This document shows positions 1-10,400 of a DNA stretch of 64,000 nt, one piece after another. The translations under genes and the position numbers were made by a program. The notes under the pieces were generated by a model, which saw only the letters and a program-made list of their open reading frames with translations, was not told where the DNA came from and made no database searches. The DNA is from Oceanihabitans sediminis (GTDB lineage Bacteria > Bacteroidota > Bacteroidia > Flavobacteriales > Flavobacteriaceae): contig NZ_QPIG01000002.1 of the NCBI RefSeq assembly GCF_003337215.1, positions 434,001 through 498,000 of the forward strand, read 5' to 3'. Every line of letters begins with the position of its first letter. Position 1 is the first letter of the stretch.

Positions 1-19
1 ACGAAAGAGGAATCTCATC

Positions 20-81
20 CCGTCAGTTCGAGTGATTTTGAGAAGAGAAGCGGAACAAAATTGTATCGAGAACTTGAATAA
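20..81. repeat. imperfect hairpin-like intergenic element
   Basis: This stretch carries AGTTCGAG near 25-32 and TCGAGAACT at 66-74, so the outer AGTTC and GAACT arms are complementary around an AT-rich middle. Elements with this wording recur between genes in flavobacterial chromosomes as I remember them; only the arms are seen here. The strand is also open in frame 1 from base 1 to a TAA at 79-81, so the tail of an upstream gene cannot be excluded. Confidence 0.3.
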
Positions 82-118
82 GTATAAAAAATGAAAAAAA
101 AAATAAGAAACACGAAGT

Positions 119-514
119 ATGGATGAACCAATTATCATAGAAAAAATAGAAATGAAAGCATATCTAGAAGCAGTTATTTTAAGTGAAAGCTTGATAGCCC
201 AGAAACTTAAAGATTTACTTCACAATAAAACCAAAAGTGATAGATACCTAGATAAAGATGTAACAAGTGTCATTAGTTCTATAAGTCGCTATTCTTGGGA
301 CCAAAGATTAGCCCCTTTTTTAAAAGAACAAGTTTTAGATTGGTGGAAACGCAGATGTACCTTGTTTCATAGTAAAGCTTATGTTTTAAATAGCCTAGAT
401 AAAAATCAAAAAAAACTAGAAGAACTTGCTATGGATGGTGCATATCTTAACGCACAATTAAATCATATTTTATTTACTTATAAAGAACCTAATGTGATTA
501 GAGTTTCAGTATAA
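119..514 (+). CDS. small HEPN-like protein, first gene of the putative defence operon
   Basis: A 131-residue, mostly helical protein of no family I recognise outright. It contains R79-C-T-L-F-H84, the R-x4-H pattern that forms the RNase site in HEPN-fold proteins, inside a helical context (WWKRRCTLFHSKAY), so a HEPN-like RNase or dimerising antitoxin partner is plausible. It starts 18 bases before the large ATPase gene and reads the same way, so the two are probably co-transcribed. No signal peptide or membrane segment is visible. The HEPN call is inference from one motif plus context; an uncharacterised adaptor protein is the alternative. Confidence 0.55.
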   Translation: MDEPIIIEKIEMKAYLEAVILSESLIAQKLKDLLHNKTKSDRYLDKDVTSVISSISRYSWDQRLAPFLKEQVLDWWKRRCTLFHSKAYVLNSLDKNQKKLEELAMDGAYLNAQLNHILFTYKEPNVIRVSV

Positions 515-532
515 ACATCTATTAAATAAAAT

Positions 533-3500
533 ATGACAGAGAAAGTAATTGACATACAAGACGAAATAGAAAACCTTATACATAAGAATGAGGAAACCTA
601 TAAGATAAACCCTAACAGAATCATTTCTGATTTTCGTGGCGAAAAACAAACCACCAACGATTATAGAGGGCGTCAATTACTGGAATTACTGCAAAATGCT
701 GATGATGCCAAAACAGATAAGGTTGGAATTCATTTAGACACCGTTAATAAAATATTACGTGTAGCTAATAATGGTGATAAATTTGATTTAAATGGTATTC
801 AATCCCTTTTAATTGCCAATTTAAGTTCTAAACATAAAAAAGAATTTATAGGTAATAAAGGTCTGGGCTTTAGATCTATCTTAAATTGGACTTCTGAAAT
901 TAATATAAAAACCAAAGATTTTACGCTTACCTTTTCACCAGCGTTAGCCAAACAAAGATTTCTGGAGTTTTTTCCAGATACACAAGTTAGAAAAACAATA
1001 CTAGAACAAAACCAAAAGTATTTAGATAAAGCCGAAGTGCCGTTTGCTATTCTGGCATTACCAGAACACAAGGATGGAAACAGCAATCAAAAATGGGAAA
1101 CCATTATTGAATTAAAGTACCACGAAAAATATGAGGATGAAATAATTAAGCAATTAGAAACCATAAGTCCTAAAATTTTACTCTTTCTCAATCACACCAA
1201 CGCTATTGAAATTTCTGGGATTGAACATTTAAACGCAAGCATTACCAGGCACTTTCTAAACGAAGATAAAAGTGAAATTAGGGTTAACGATACCACTTGG
1301 CATATATTCGATTCTGGGGAATTAAAATTCCCAGACAACGACGATAAGTTCTATCAATTTAAAATAGCTTGGCAAGACGATTTAAGTGATGAAGATTCAA
1401 CGTTCTTCTCCTATTTCCCCACCGAGGTAAATACACAATTACCGTTTTTAATTCACGCAACCTTTGAACTCAATCAATCTAGAAACGACTTATTAAAAGG
1501 CGATGTCAATCAATTTTTACTGGAGGAAATAGCAAAGGCAATTGGTGAAATTGCCTTAACAAGAATGAGAAATATGGGTAAAAGTGACTGGAAAGCCTTT
1601 CAGTTTTTGGAACCCTTAAATTACAACAGCAACCCCAAATTAAACGCTTTTTTTGAGAAGCTGTTACAATTACAAACGGAATTGGAAATATACCCTTGTG
1701 TAGATGGCTCGTATTGTATTTTGGAAGAAGCTGTTTTTTACAACGATGAGTTTTCAAATTGGGTTCGTCGCAACAAGGTGGAACAATCATTTGAAGATTT
1801 ATTAATCCCTTTAGAAGATAACGAATTACCAGATGAAGATTTCCGGTATTACACCTATGAAGGTTGGCTAGAAATAATAAATCAAATAAATAATAAAATA
1901 GAGAGCTTACACGAAAGAGCCCTATTGATAGGCTTACTCACCGGATATAAATTTCGCGAAATACATGGTTCAAAAGTTAAATTACCATTACTTCTTGATA
2001 AAAACGGTGATACTATTTCTGAATACACACAAGTATTTACCCTTACAAAAGCGCATATAGCACAATATAAAATTCCTGATTATGTAGATATTGCTTTTAT
2101 GTCTAGTGAGTTGTACGAAAAACTATTAGAGGTTTTAAAAGAGGAAGTAGATGATAAATGGAATGGTGCCGAAGATAAATCCAGACCATTAAAAAGAGTT
2201 ATTGGAGACGTTGTAAACATAGGATCTAACGACATTACAGAAGTAATTCGAAATATTGTGAGCACTTCCGATAGGGAAATGAAAGAAGCCGAAGGTGAAG
2301 CTAGAAATGATATAGCCATTGGTTTAGTAGAATCACTCTTTTCTATTTATCAAGTAAATCCAGACAGACGAAATAGCATCAATCTCAATATCACACTACT
2401 AAATAAAAATTTAGATTTATGTTCTGCCAGAGATTTATACTTGGGGTCAGAGTATGATTTAGGCACGACAACTTCAATAATTTTTAAAGATATTTTCACG
2501 GATAAGGATTTTGTAGCTGGTAATGAATTTTGGCAGTTAGAAGAAGGTGGTTATGAATATTTGGAGAACTTTTTTGGTTGGTTAGGAGTTAATAGACTGT
2601 CTAAAACAAACACAAAATCGCAATACCTAAATAGAGATCAAGAAGACGGTTATTCGAATTTTGTATTTAACAAAGTAGGTTGGCCAGATAATAATTCCCA
2701 TAAAGATTATACAGTTCTTGAATTATTGGATTTTACTAAAATAAGTTCAAGTCCCAATTTTAGATTGGAAAACTTAATTGCCTGGGTGATTTCTGATCCA
2801 AAAATATGGAGTCAACTAGATTTTGATAATAGCGATAGTTTCAGTCATTCCTATCACAATAAAGTAACACCCGTTAATTACAAGCCTTCATATATTTATT
2901 ATCAATTAAAAGAGCTTTACCTTAATAAACAAAATACCAAAATAATAGTCGATCTTGATTTTGCTACCGAATTAGGGCATAATGCCATAGATTTCGAACA
3001 TCCTATTTTTAAAGAATTGGGTATTGACGAGCACGATATTATTGAAGTCCTAGACCAACTAGATATCAGCATATCATTTAACGATTTAGAGCCAGAAGAA
3101 GTCTATGATTTAATTCAAGATTTGTCGAGCGTAGATATAGAAGGTAAAAATGCACGAAAATTATACAATCTAGCTTTTAATTACTTTAGAACGAAAACAG
3201 AAGTCGATTTTTCTCAATATTCAAAAAAGCATAAGCTATTTGCAAAAAGGAAGGGTAAAAAAGAATACATTGCGGTTGATGAGGTGTATTATAGTGATAA
3301 TGCCACATTACCCTCAAAAATTGCAGAAGAATTTTGGATGTTCGATTTCCCTAAAAGAATGGGAGAAAGTCAGATATCTAAATTTTTTGGAGTAAAAACC
3401 TTCAAGGATGTTGAAATTAGGATTCAAGAAGACTCGATTAAAACCAGTAATGCTTATCAGGATTTTCAAGCCTGGTTTAAGCAAATAAAGCCTTACATAC

Positions 3501-5110
3501 TTACCTACAGGCTTCGTTCTATTAATAAATCGATAGAAAAAACGGAAGCTGACGAACTTAAGAAGGCTGAAATCACATTGGTTTCTTCATTAAAATATAC
3601 CATTAAAATAGGAGAAGAAAAATGGTTGTTACCAGGAGAGTTTTTACCTAAAGGGAATGCTAAAGGATTCTATTTATGCGTAGAAAATAACACCACATTA
3701 GATAGAATAAAAGATACGCCAAAGGTTTGCGAAGCATTTGCCGAAATTTTATGCACCATTTTTAAAGTAAATGACCATAAAGATGATTATAGAGCTATTT
3801 TTAAAGACAAGAATAGCTTAAAGGACACAAAGTATTTAATAGATGTCAAGTCCTTAAATGAGCTTTACAAAACAGCATTAAATTTATTAGGGATATCAAA
3901 TGAAGAAATCAGTTTTTGGTCAAAAATCTATGATTTTAAAGAGCTGACTTTACCCAACACTATAAAAGATACCAACGAGCTAAATAATTTAGTGCTTAAC
4001 GATTTGGGTTTTGATATATCCCAATATCAAACCAATATCGATTATCAAAGTTTAGACAATCAAGAGTCGGTTCAATTTTTAAAAGCGATTAAAAATGAAT
4101 TGGACGTACCGTTATCATTAATTTTTGAATCCAATTCTAACGGGTTATTACATTATCATCTTCTCACTTTTGAAACCATAATTTATGATCATAAAAAGTA
4201 CTTTAATTCAAGTTTATGGTCATACTTAAACGAGAATAAAAACAAACAAAAGCATCTTATTTCCTTCCAAGAAGATTATGAACTTTTAAGGGAGTCTCAA
4301 GAAATTCTAGATAAATTATACGAAAGCAGATTTCTTTTGGAAGTTGATTATTTAGAAATTCTAAAAAATGTGGTTAAAAAAGTTTTTGATTTTGAACTAA
4401 AAAAGGATGAAAGCAATAAAATAAGTATACAACCTGAATATATTAAATTACTTAAAGAAAATAATCTTTCAGAAGTTGATATTGAGGATGTTGAAATAAG
4501 GAGTTTACTATACTTTGAAGGCAACGAAGCTGTGCTAAAGGAGCGGTTAAAGATTGATGAACAGGATAGTTCTACAAAACCCGAGAAAACCCCTAAAGAA
4601 AAATTAACAGGAAAATTAATATTTAGCAACACAGAAAAGGTTGTGCCTAAATCATCTAAAAAATCAACTGGTAAACGAGGTAGTTGGAATCATGGAGATA
4701 AAGATGTAAAGCGTAATAAACAAGCTGGAAAAGAAGCTGAAGAACGGGTATATAATGCATTAAGGGACAGCGATGAGGTTATCAATGTCGAATGGGTATC
4801 TAGTTTTTCTAACACCTCTGATAAATCAGACACCAAACATTATGATATAAGGTATAAACCAGTGAATAGTAATAACTGGAAGTATTTAGAGGTAAAAGCA
4901 TTTAATGGATCATATTTTCATTTAAGTAAATCAGAGAAGGAAGAAGCGATCAAAAGAGGTAAAGATTTTGAAATAGCGTTAGTTATGGGTGAAGAGATTC
5001 ACATTTTAAGGGACTATTTTAAAAAGGAAATTGATTTTGATAATAATAACTTGTTTTATGCCTCACCTTCTGATTATATCATTACGCTAAAAATAACTAA
5101 AGAAAAGTAA
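533..5110 (+). CDS. sacsin-like GHKL ATPase with C-terminal DUF3883 (NO VEIN) domain
   Basis: A 1525-residue cytoplasmic protein. The N-terminus has the sacsin/Hsp90-type GHKL ATP-binding signature: ELLQNADDAK around residue 50 (N-box with the Mg-binding Asn) and GNKGLGFRSI around 107 (glycine lid). A long unrecognised middle follows. A lysine- and serine-rich linker (about 1360-1390) leads to a DUF3883-type domain with HYDIRY and EVKAF near 1440-1455, the D...ExK arrangement of PD-(D/E)XK nucleases. Proteins of this shape are common in defence islands of bacteria. The likely job is ATP-gated sensing or clamping with a nuclease at the end, but no substrate can be read from sequence. It lies between two HEPN-type genes. 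Confidence 0.85.
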   Translation: MTEKVIDIQDEIENLIHKNEETYKINPNRIISDFRGEKQTTNDYRGRQLLELLQNADDAKTDKVGIHLDTVNKILRVANNGDKFDLNGIQSLLIANLSSKHKKEFIGNKGLGFRSILNWTSEINIKTKDFTLTFSPALAKQRFLEFFPDTQVRKTILEQNQKYLDKAEVPFAILALPEHKDGNSNQKWETIIELKYHEKYEDEIIKQLETISPKILLFLNHTNAIEISGIEHLNASITRHFLNEDKSEIRVNDTTWHIFDSGELKFPDNDDKFYQFKIAWQDDLSDEDSTFFSYFPTEVNTQLPFLIHATFELNQSRNDLLKGDVNQFLLEEIAKAIGEIALTRMRNMGKSDWKAFQFLEPLNYNSNPKLNAFFEKLLQLQTELEIYPCVDGSYCILEEAVFYNDEFSNWVRRNKVEQSFEDLLIPLEDNELPDEDFRYYTYEGWLEIINQINNKIESLHERALLIGLLTGYKFREIHGSKVKLPLLLDKNGDTISEYTQVFTLTKAHIAQYKIPDYVDIAFMSSELYEKLLEVLKEEVDDKWNGAEDKSRPLKRVIGDVVNIGSNDITEVIRNIVSTSDREMKEAEGEARNDIAIGLVESLFSIYQVNPDRRNSINLNITLLNKNLDLCSARDLYLGSEYDLGTTTSIIFKDIFTDKDFVAGNEFWQLEEGGYEYLENFFGWLGVNRLSKTNTKSQYLNRDQEDGYSNFVFNKVGWPDNNSHKDYTVLELLDFTKISSSPNFRLENLIAWVISDPKIWSQLDFDNSDSFSHSYHNKVTPVNYKPSYIYYQLKELYLNKQNTKIIVDLDFATELGHNAIDFEHPIFKELGIDEHDIIEVLDQLDISISFNDLEPEEVYDLIQDLSSVDIEGKNARKLYNLAFNYFRTKTEVDFSQYSKKHKLFAKRKGKKEYIAVDEVYYSDNATLPSKIAEEFWMFDFPKRMGESQISKFFGVKTFKDVEIRIQEDSIKTSNAYQDFQAWFKQIKPYILTYRLRSINKSIEKTEADELKKAEITLVSSLKYTIKIGEEKWLLPGEFLPKGNAKGFYLCVENNTTLDRIKDTPKVCEAFAEILCTIFKVNDHKDDYRAIFKDKNSLKDTKYLIDVKSLNELYKTALNLLGISNEEISFWSKIYDFKELTLPNTIKDTNELNNLVLNDLGFDISQYQTNIDYQSLDNQESVQFLKAIKNELDVPLSLIFESNSNGLLHYHLLTFETIIYDHKKYFNSSLWSYLNENKNKQKHLISFQEDYELLRESQEILDKLYESRFLLEVDYLEILKNVVKKVFDFELKKDESNKISIQPEYIKLLKENNLSEVDIEDVEIRSLLYFEGNEAVLKERLKIDEQDSSTKPEKTPKEKLTGKLIFSNTEKVVPKSSKKSTGKRGSWNHGDKDVKRNKQAGKEAEERVYNALRDSDEVINVEWVSSFSNTSDKSDTKHYDIRYKPVNSNNWKYLEVKAFNGSYFHLSKSEKEEAIKRGKDFEIALVMGEEIHILRDYFKKEIDFDNNNLFYASPSDYIITLKITKEK

Positions 5111-5116
5111 TAACGT

Positions 5117-5209
5117 ATGCTACCATCACAACAAGCTTACGAGGTTGAGCAATCGATATTAGAATACTTAAAAGCAACCATTAATTTATATCTAGTCAAA
5201 ATTATTTAA
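5117..5209 (+). pseudogene. 30-codon relic of a large COG1205/DUF1998-type helicase start
   Basis: The gap between the ATPase and HEPN genes contains a 30-codon frame beginning ATG and ending TAA. Its first 21 residues, MLPSQQAYEV then EQSILEYLKAT, resemble the N-terminus of very large DEAD/DEAH helicases of the COG1205 class, which open with a short helix of this kind before the helicase core. After residue 22 the resemblance stops. The simplest reading is that a helicase gene of several kilobases was deleted from this operon, leaving its first codons. The match is from memory and needs an alignment. Confidence 0.5.
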
Positions 5210-5225
5210 GACTTAAAACTTAATC

Positions 5226-5900
5226 ATGAAAGAATCAGAACAACATATTGAACTAATAAAGGCTTCCCTTTTAAAGACGGAACTTAAAAAATTATATGGC
5301 AAAATAGATCAAAATGATGCCATTAGATTACATCGTGCCATTAGTTGGGTAAAATGTGCTGAAGATCACGAGAATAATCCAGACTTGAAATTTATTACGC
5401 TTTGGATAGCATTTAACGCCTGTTATGCAGATAATGATGCTCATGAGTATATCCTTTCAGAAAAAAAACGTTTTAAAGAGTTTATCAGTAAGTTGGTTCA
5501 GTGCGATAGTGAAGAAAGATTCTTTAAATTATTATGGTATAAATTTTCTGGCCCAGTAAGATTATTAATCGATAATAAATATGCTTACAAACAATTTTGG
5601 GATGCACAACGCGGTGAAAATATAGACTGGGAGCGATTGTTTAATCAATCCAAAATAGATTCTAGAAACTATTTAGCAAACCAACAGGTATCAAAATTAT
5701 TAGGATTGGTTTTAGATAGATTGTATACCGTGCGCAATCAATTAATACATGGCGGAGCAACTTATGAAAGTAATTTAAACCGATCTCAAGTTCAGGATGC
5801 AGGTCAGATTTTAGAATTTCTTATGCCTATTATCATAGATATAATGATTAACAACATTTTTGAAGATTGGGGTGTTATTAATTATCCGGTCATAGAATAA
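5226..5900 (+). CDS. HEPN domain protein
   Basis: A 224-residue helical protein. Near the C-terminus it carries R170-N-Q-L-I-H175-G-G-A, the classical R-x4-H HEPN motif in the sequence setting (VRNQLIHGGATY) typical of Apea-like and abortive-infection HEPN proteins. HEPN proteins are usually metal-independent RNases or nucleotide-modification targets in toxin and defence modules. A motif LWIAFNACYAD near 59-69 matches the first HEPN helix pair. It lies 18 bases before the nuclease gene on the same strand, consistent with one operon. I infer an RNA-cleaving effector or regulator; an inactive scaffold is possible. Confidence 0.8.
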   Translation: MKESEQHIELIKASLLKTELKKLYGKIDQNDAIRLHRAISWVKCAEDHENNPDLKFITLWIAFNACYADNDAHEYILSEKKRFKEFISKLVQCDSEERFFKLLWYKFSGPVRLLIDNKYAYKQFWDAQRGENIDWERLFNQSKIDSRNYLANQQVSKLLGLVLDRLYTVRNQLIHGGATYESNLNRSQVQDAGQILEFLMPIIIDIMINNIFEDWGVINYPVIE

Positions 5901-5918
5901 CTTATTAGATAAAAATAT

Positions 5919-7412
5919 ATGCAAAAACCAATCCTTTCAAAATCAACGTTTATAAGAGGTTTACAATGTGAAAAATCATTGTACCTCTATAAGCATCACT
6001 ATAAATTAAAGGATGAAACGCCGGCGCAATTACAAGCTATTTTCAATCAAGGTACCAATGTTGGGTTATTGGCTCAAGACTTGTTCCCAAATGGTATGGA
6101 TGCATCACCACCGGATCATTTTAAAATGCAAGAATCGGTTTTTAAAACCCAAGATTTTATTGCCAATGGAGAAACCATCATTTACGAAGCAACCTTTCAA
6201 TATAATGGTGTTTTAGCAGCTTTAGACATCCTTGTAAAAGAAGCTGATGGTTGGAAAGCCTATGAAGTTAAAAGTTCTACAAGTGTTTCAGATACCTATA
6301 TCTACGATGCGGCCATTCAATATTATACTATTGTGAACTCTGGTATCGATTTAAAAGATATTTCCATAGTATATATTAACAACCAATATGTAAAAAATGG
6401 CCATATTAGTATTAATGACCTTTTTACTATCGAATCTGTTTTTGAAAGGGTTCAAGAAATTTTACCAAACATTCCAAACCAGATTGAAAACTTAAAGCGA
6501 GTTATAAAGCAAGAGGAAATACCTAGTATTGATATTGGCGCACATTGTGATTCCCCCTACTCTTGCGATTTTAAAGGTCATTGCTGGAAACACATTCCCG
6601 AGTATTCCATCTTCGATATATCAAATTTATGGGCAAGCAAAAAGTTTCAGTTATACGAAAAAGGGATTACAACTTTTGATCAGATAGATTTAGACAATAA
6701 TCCTTTAAACTCAAATCAACTCTTACAAGTAACTAGCGAATTAAATAATACCAAGCATATTGATAAAAAGAATATCTCGGCATTTTTAAATGACCTAACC
6801 TATCCAATATATTTTCTCGATTTTGAAACCATGGGATCTGCCATTCCTGTTTACGATAATACGAGGCCATATCAACAATTTGTATTTCAATACTCGCTGC
6901 ATATACTACCCGAAGAAGATGGGGTTTTAAAGCATTATGAATATTTAGCAGAAACAACCACCAATACAGACCCAAGAATAGGCTTTGTAAAACAATTAAT
7001 AACCGATTGCGGTACTTCTGGCGATATTTTAGTCTACAATATAGGTTTTGAAAGAGGTAAGCTCAACGATTTAATAGAGTTATTTCCTCAATATACTAAT
7101 GAGATAAATAATATCATAAATCGCTTAAAAGATTTAATGATTCCCTTTCAAAAACGATGGTATTACACACCAGAAATGAAAGGCAGTTATTCTATAAAAT
7201 ATGTACTCCCTGCATTAGTGCCAGAGTTGTCATACCAAGATTTAGAAATCAAAGAAGGTGGAACGGCAAGTAACATATTTGCTGAAATGGTTAGTGGTAC
7301 GTTTACCGGCGACTACGAAAAAACAAGAAAAGATTTACTCGAGTATTGTAAATTAGATACCTATGCGATGGTAAAGATATATGAGGTGTTAACTAAAGTT
7401 TCTCAAGATTAA
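5919..7412 (+). CDS. Cas4-like nuclease fused to DUF2779 DEDD-type exonuclease
   Basis: A 497-residue protein with two nuclease parts. The N-terminal part is Cas4/RecB-like: C17 in LQCEKSLY, then YEVKSS near residue 116 as the ExK of a PD-(D/E)XK site, and a cysteine cluster at about 208-221 (HCDSPYSCDFKGHCW) that with C17 can bind an Fe-S cluster. The C-terminal half is DUF2779, an RNase H-fold exonuclease: FLDFETM near 299, YNIGFERGKL near 373 and YCKLDTYAM near 476 supply acidic residues of motifs I and III. Such fusions are known in bacteria but poorly characterised. Position between a HEPN gene and helicase genes suggests DNA-end processing in the system. Confidence 0.85.
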   Translation: MQKPILSKSTFIRGLQCEKSLYLYKHHYKLKDETPAQLQAIFNQGTNVGLLAQDLFPNGMDASPPDHFKMQESVFKTQDFIANGETIIYEATFQYNGVLAALDILVKEADGWKAYEVKSSTSVSDTYIYDAAIQYYTIVNSGIDLKDISIVYINNQYVKNGHISINDLFTIESVFERVQEILPNIPNQIENLKRVIKQEEIPSIDIGAHCDSPYSCDFKGHCWKHIPEYSIFDISNLWASKKFQLYEKGITTFDQIDLDNNPLNSNQLLQVTSELNNTKHIDKKNISAFLNDLTYPIYFLDFETMGSAIPVYDNTRPYQQFVFQYSLHILPEEDGVLKHYEYLAETTTNTDPRIGFVKQLITDCGTSGDILVYNIGFERGKLNDLIELFPQYTNEINNIINRLKDLMIPFQKRWYYTPEMKGSYSIKYVLPALVPELSYQDLEIKEGGTASNIFAEMVSGTFTGDYEKTRKDLLEYCKLDTYAMVKIYEVLTKVSQD

Positions 7413-7460
7413 TATGAAATAAAAAATGATGGAAGTTATAGTGCTTCTATAATAGTACAA

Positions 7461-10400
7461 ATGGACTTTAAAGAATTAGAAGAAAAATATAATTTAGATT
7501 TTAATAAGCTCGCTCAAATTTTAAAAAAACAGCATATCGTTTTAAAATTAGAGCATCTCAATGATATTCCAGTAGAATGGATTCCTATTATTGAAAAGTC
7601 TCTGGGTTTAGTGACTTCAAAAAAATCAATTGAAAAAGCAAAACCTCGCGGACTAGATCTGCTATTCGAACAACGAGAAAAGGAAACGACGGAAAAGCAA
7701 AATAAGGATGATATAAAACGGAAAGTATTTCGAGATTTCCAAGACCTTTCTCATCCAAACACTGTTGGGAAGATTGATTTAAACCCAACTAAAAAAAACA
7801 CCGAGAAACTTAAATTTTCTGAAACGTTAATAAAAGATGATACAGAAAATGAGGCAATTATATTCCCCGTTGAACAAATAAAAACGGAATATCAAAAACT
7901 TTCAGGCCCTCAAATTTCTAGTGAAAAAATTGACCTTTCTCAATTTAAAAAGCCAAAGAAAAAAAATAAGGATTTAAAGCATAACTCAAAATCAAAAAAA
8001 CACACAAGTGAAGGTTTCTATGCGTACGTAAAATATGTGGGGCCAGAATTTGACCATGCATTTATAAAACGTATCGATGATATCAACGCTATCGCTTCAT
8101 TAGATTTAAGAGCAAGAGATGATGCCGATTTCACACTAAAAGAAGATTGTACGACACTTCAACGTGGGCAAATCATACTTTGTGAGTTAAAATCAAATAA
8201 ATATCATTTAGCACAAATTATTTCTGAAACTTTTGAGGGAACCATTTCAAAGGTTGCACGTTCAGAGCAGTTTATTGATTGGCTATCTTTTCAAAATCCT
8301 GTTGTTTTAAATAACATAAGAACCTTTGGCTTTAGTGATGATGATGTATTTGTGACTACAACATTACATTTTTTTAGCGGCAGATTACGCTGTAAAAAAA
8401 CAGATATTGAGGCGAATAATACGCGCATTACTTCTAAAATGGAAGAAATTATTATTCCTATAATTTCAAAATCAGACATAGAAGAAAATGATATTCAATT
8501 TATAAAATTTTATAAATCAAATGTTGACAGTTCACTTTATGATAGCATTATAGCAGATCAATTTAAAAAGGATTTGAGTAATGAGCAAAATTTCTCAAAT
8601 GAATCAAATCTTTTAGCATTTTTCGCTAAATGGCGGTTACTTAAATTAGAGAATTTAGTTTTAAGCAATATTAAGCATACCGAACATTTAAACATGTATG
8701 TGAAGTTATGGTTGGACAAAAAAATAAATAAATCCTTTTGGGAAAATCACCTTATTGATGCACTAATTAATTACGAAATAAAAACATACGAAAACGCAGA
8801 GTCAAATCAATTATCGTTCCATGATAAGCTAATAGGCGCACACATTGAAGAAATTTCTTCAGCTATTGATACTTATTTTCAAGATGAATTGATTACCGAT
8901 TCTATAAAGGTGTTTAATATTTTAGAACGACTTATCGAAGTTTCAAATTGCCAAAATAAAGCGGCTTACAAAACACAATTAAAAAATAGTCTAGCTCCAG
9001 AATTAGCTTTTGATCTATGGTTGCAAGATGACCAAGTTACGTTTCCAAAAGAGTTGGCAATTGCAAAGTTTTCTACTTTAGAAACTGAAGTTCAAGATAG
9101 AATTATTGACTTAATTAATGATATTGAATTAAAAAATTTAATTCCAGAGCTTAAGGAAGTAACCAAAGTCGAGCATAAAAAACGGATAAATAGAATACTA
9201 CATGAACAAATAGCTGTAGTTTTTAATCCATTAAGCTTCGATTTAGAATCTGACACAAAAAACATCTACGAAATAGCTTGGAATGAAAATAAAGATTGGA
9301 AGTTTTATAATGACAAGGAATCTATTGATCAAGGGATTAGCTTATTTAAAAATAATATATCTCAAAATGATAATGTAGTTATTGGTCATAATATCTTAAG
9401 CTTTGATTTACCAATTCTAGAAAATTATAGTGTAGTAGTAAATAAGAAACAAATATGGGATACAATTCAAATTGAACCATTTTTAAGTCCAGAGTTCAAC
9501 AATTTAGCTTTAGCAACGTCACATTCTGCAAAAGAAGATGCACAACTAACTTTAAATTTATTTTTTAATCAAATATTTAGAATTCTTAAATCACCAAAAG
9601 AAGAACTAACATACATATTTGAGTATTTACCAAAACATATTACAGAAAAAATAGAAAAGTGCAAAGCCCAAATTCCAATAAAGCTTTTAGATAAAACCCT
9701 ATTAAAAGAAGAAGCTAAATCTTTTTATAGACCTCAAGCAAAACCTCATCCAATTTTAAAAAAATTAGAAAACGTATTAAAGGTTTCTAGTGCAGCAAAA
9801 ACAATCATTATTGGAGAAGAAAGCCTTCGTTTAGAGGTTAGTAAAGTATTGAATATTCAATTTTTTATAGAGACACAAACAGAAAATCGATATGCACTTC
9901 TTGATGGTGAAAAAATTGAAAATTCAGAGCTTTCCGATTGGTTAATTAATGTTCTTAAATCCTACTTAAGCTACACAAAAGTAAATAACCTTTCTCCTAT
10001 TTATGGAAATTTAGCACCATATATACGAAATAAAATTTCCGAAGAAATTAATGACGTGTCTGTGTTATTCAAAAGTGATCACACAGATGTATTAAAAAAT
10101 AAAAGAGTCTTATTTATTACTATAAATGATTTACTGAATCACTACGAAGATTTAAATAAACTAGATGAGATCGAACTAATAGTTCTGCAACCAGATTTTC
10201 TTGCTACATCTAATAAAATAAAATTAAAGGAACTCGATTTGCAAGATTTAACTGCTGCATCTCACAATATCAATCATTTATGGATGAAATTTTCTGGTGG
10301 TCAAAGTTACGTTCAACTGTCAAAGCAAGAATGTATCGCTTTAAATATTGATTGTTCTCCAGTTTTAACAAACTTTTGGATTGAAAAATATAAATATGCA

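Noticed and set aside
1-81. C-terminal end of an upstream gene
   Set aside because: The frame is open for only 27 codons and carries the hairpin element wording, so coding cannot be supported.
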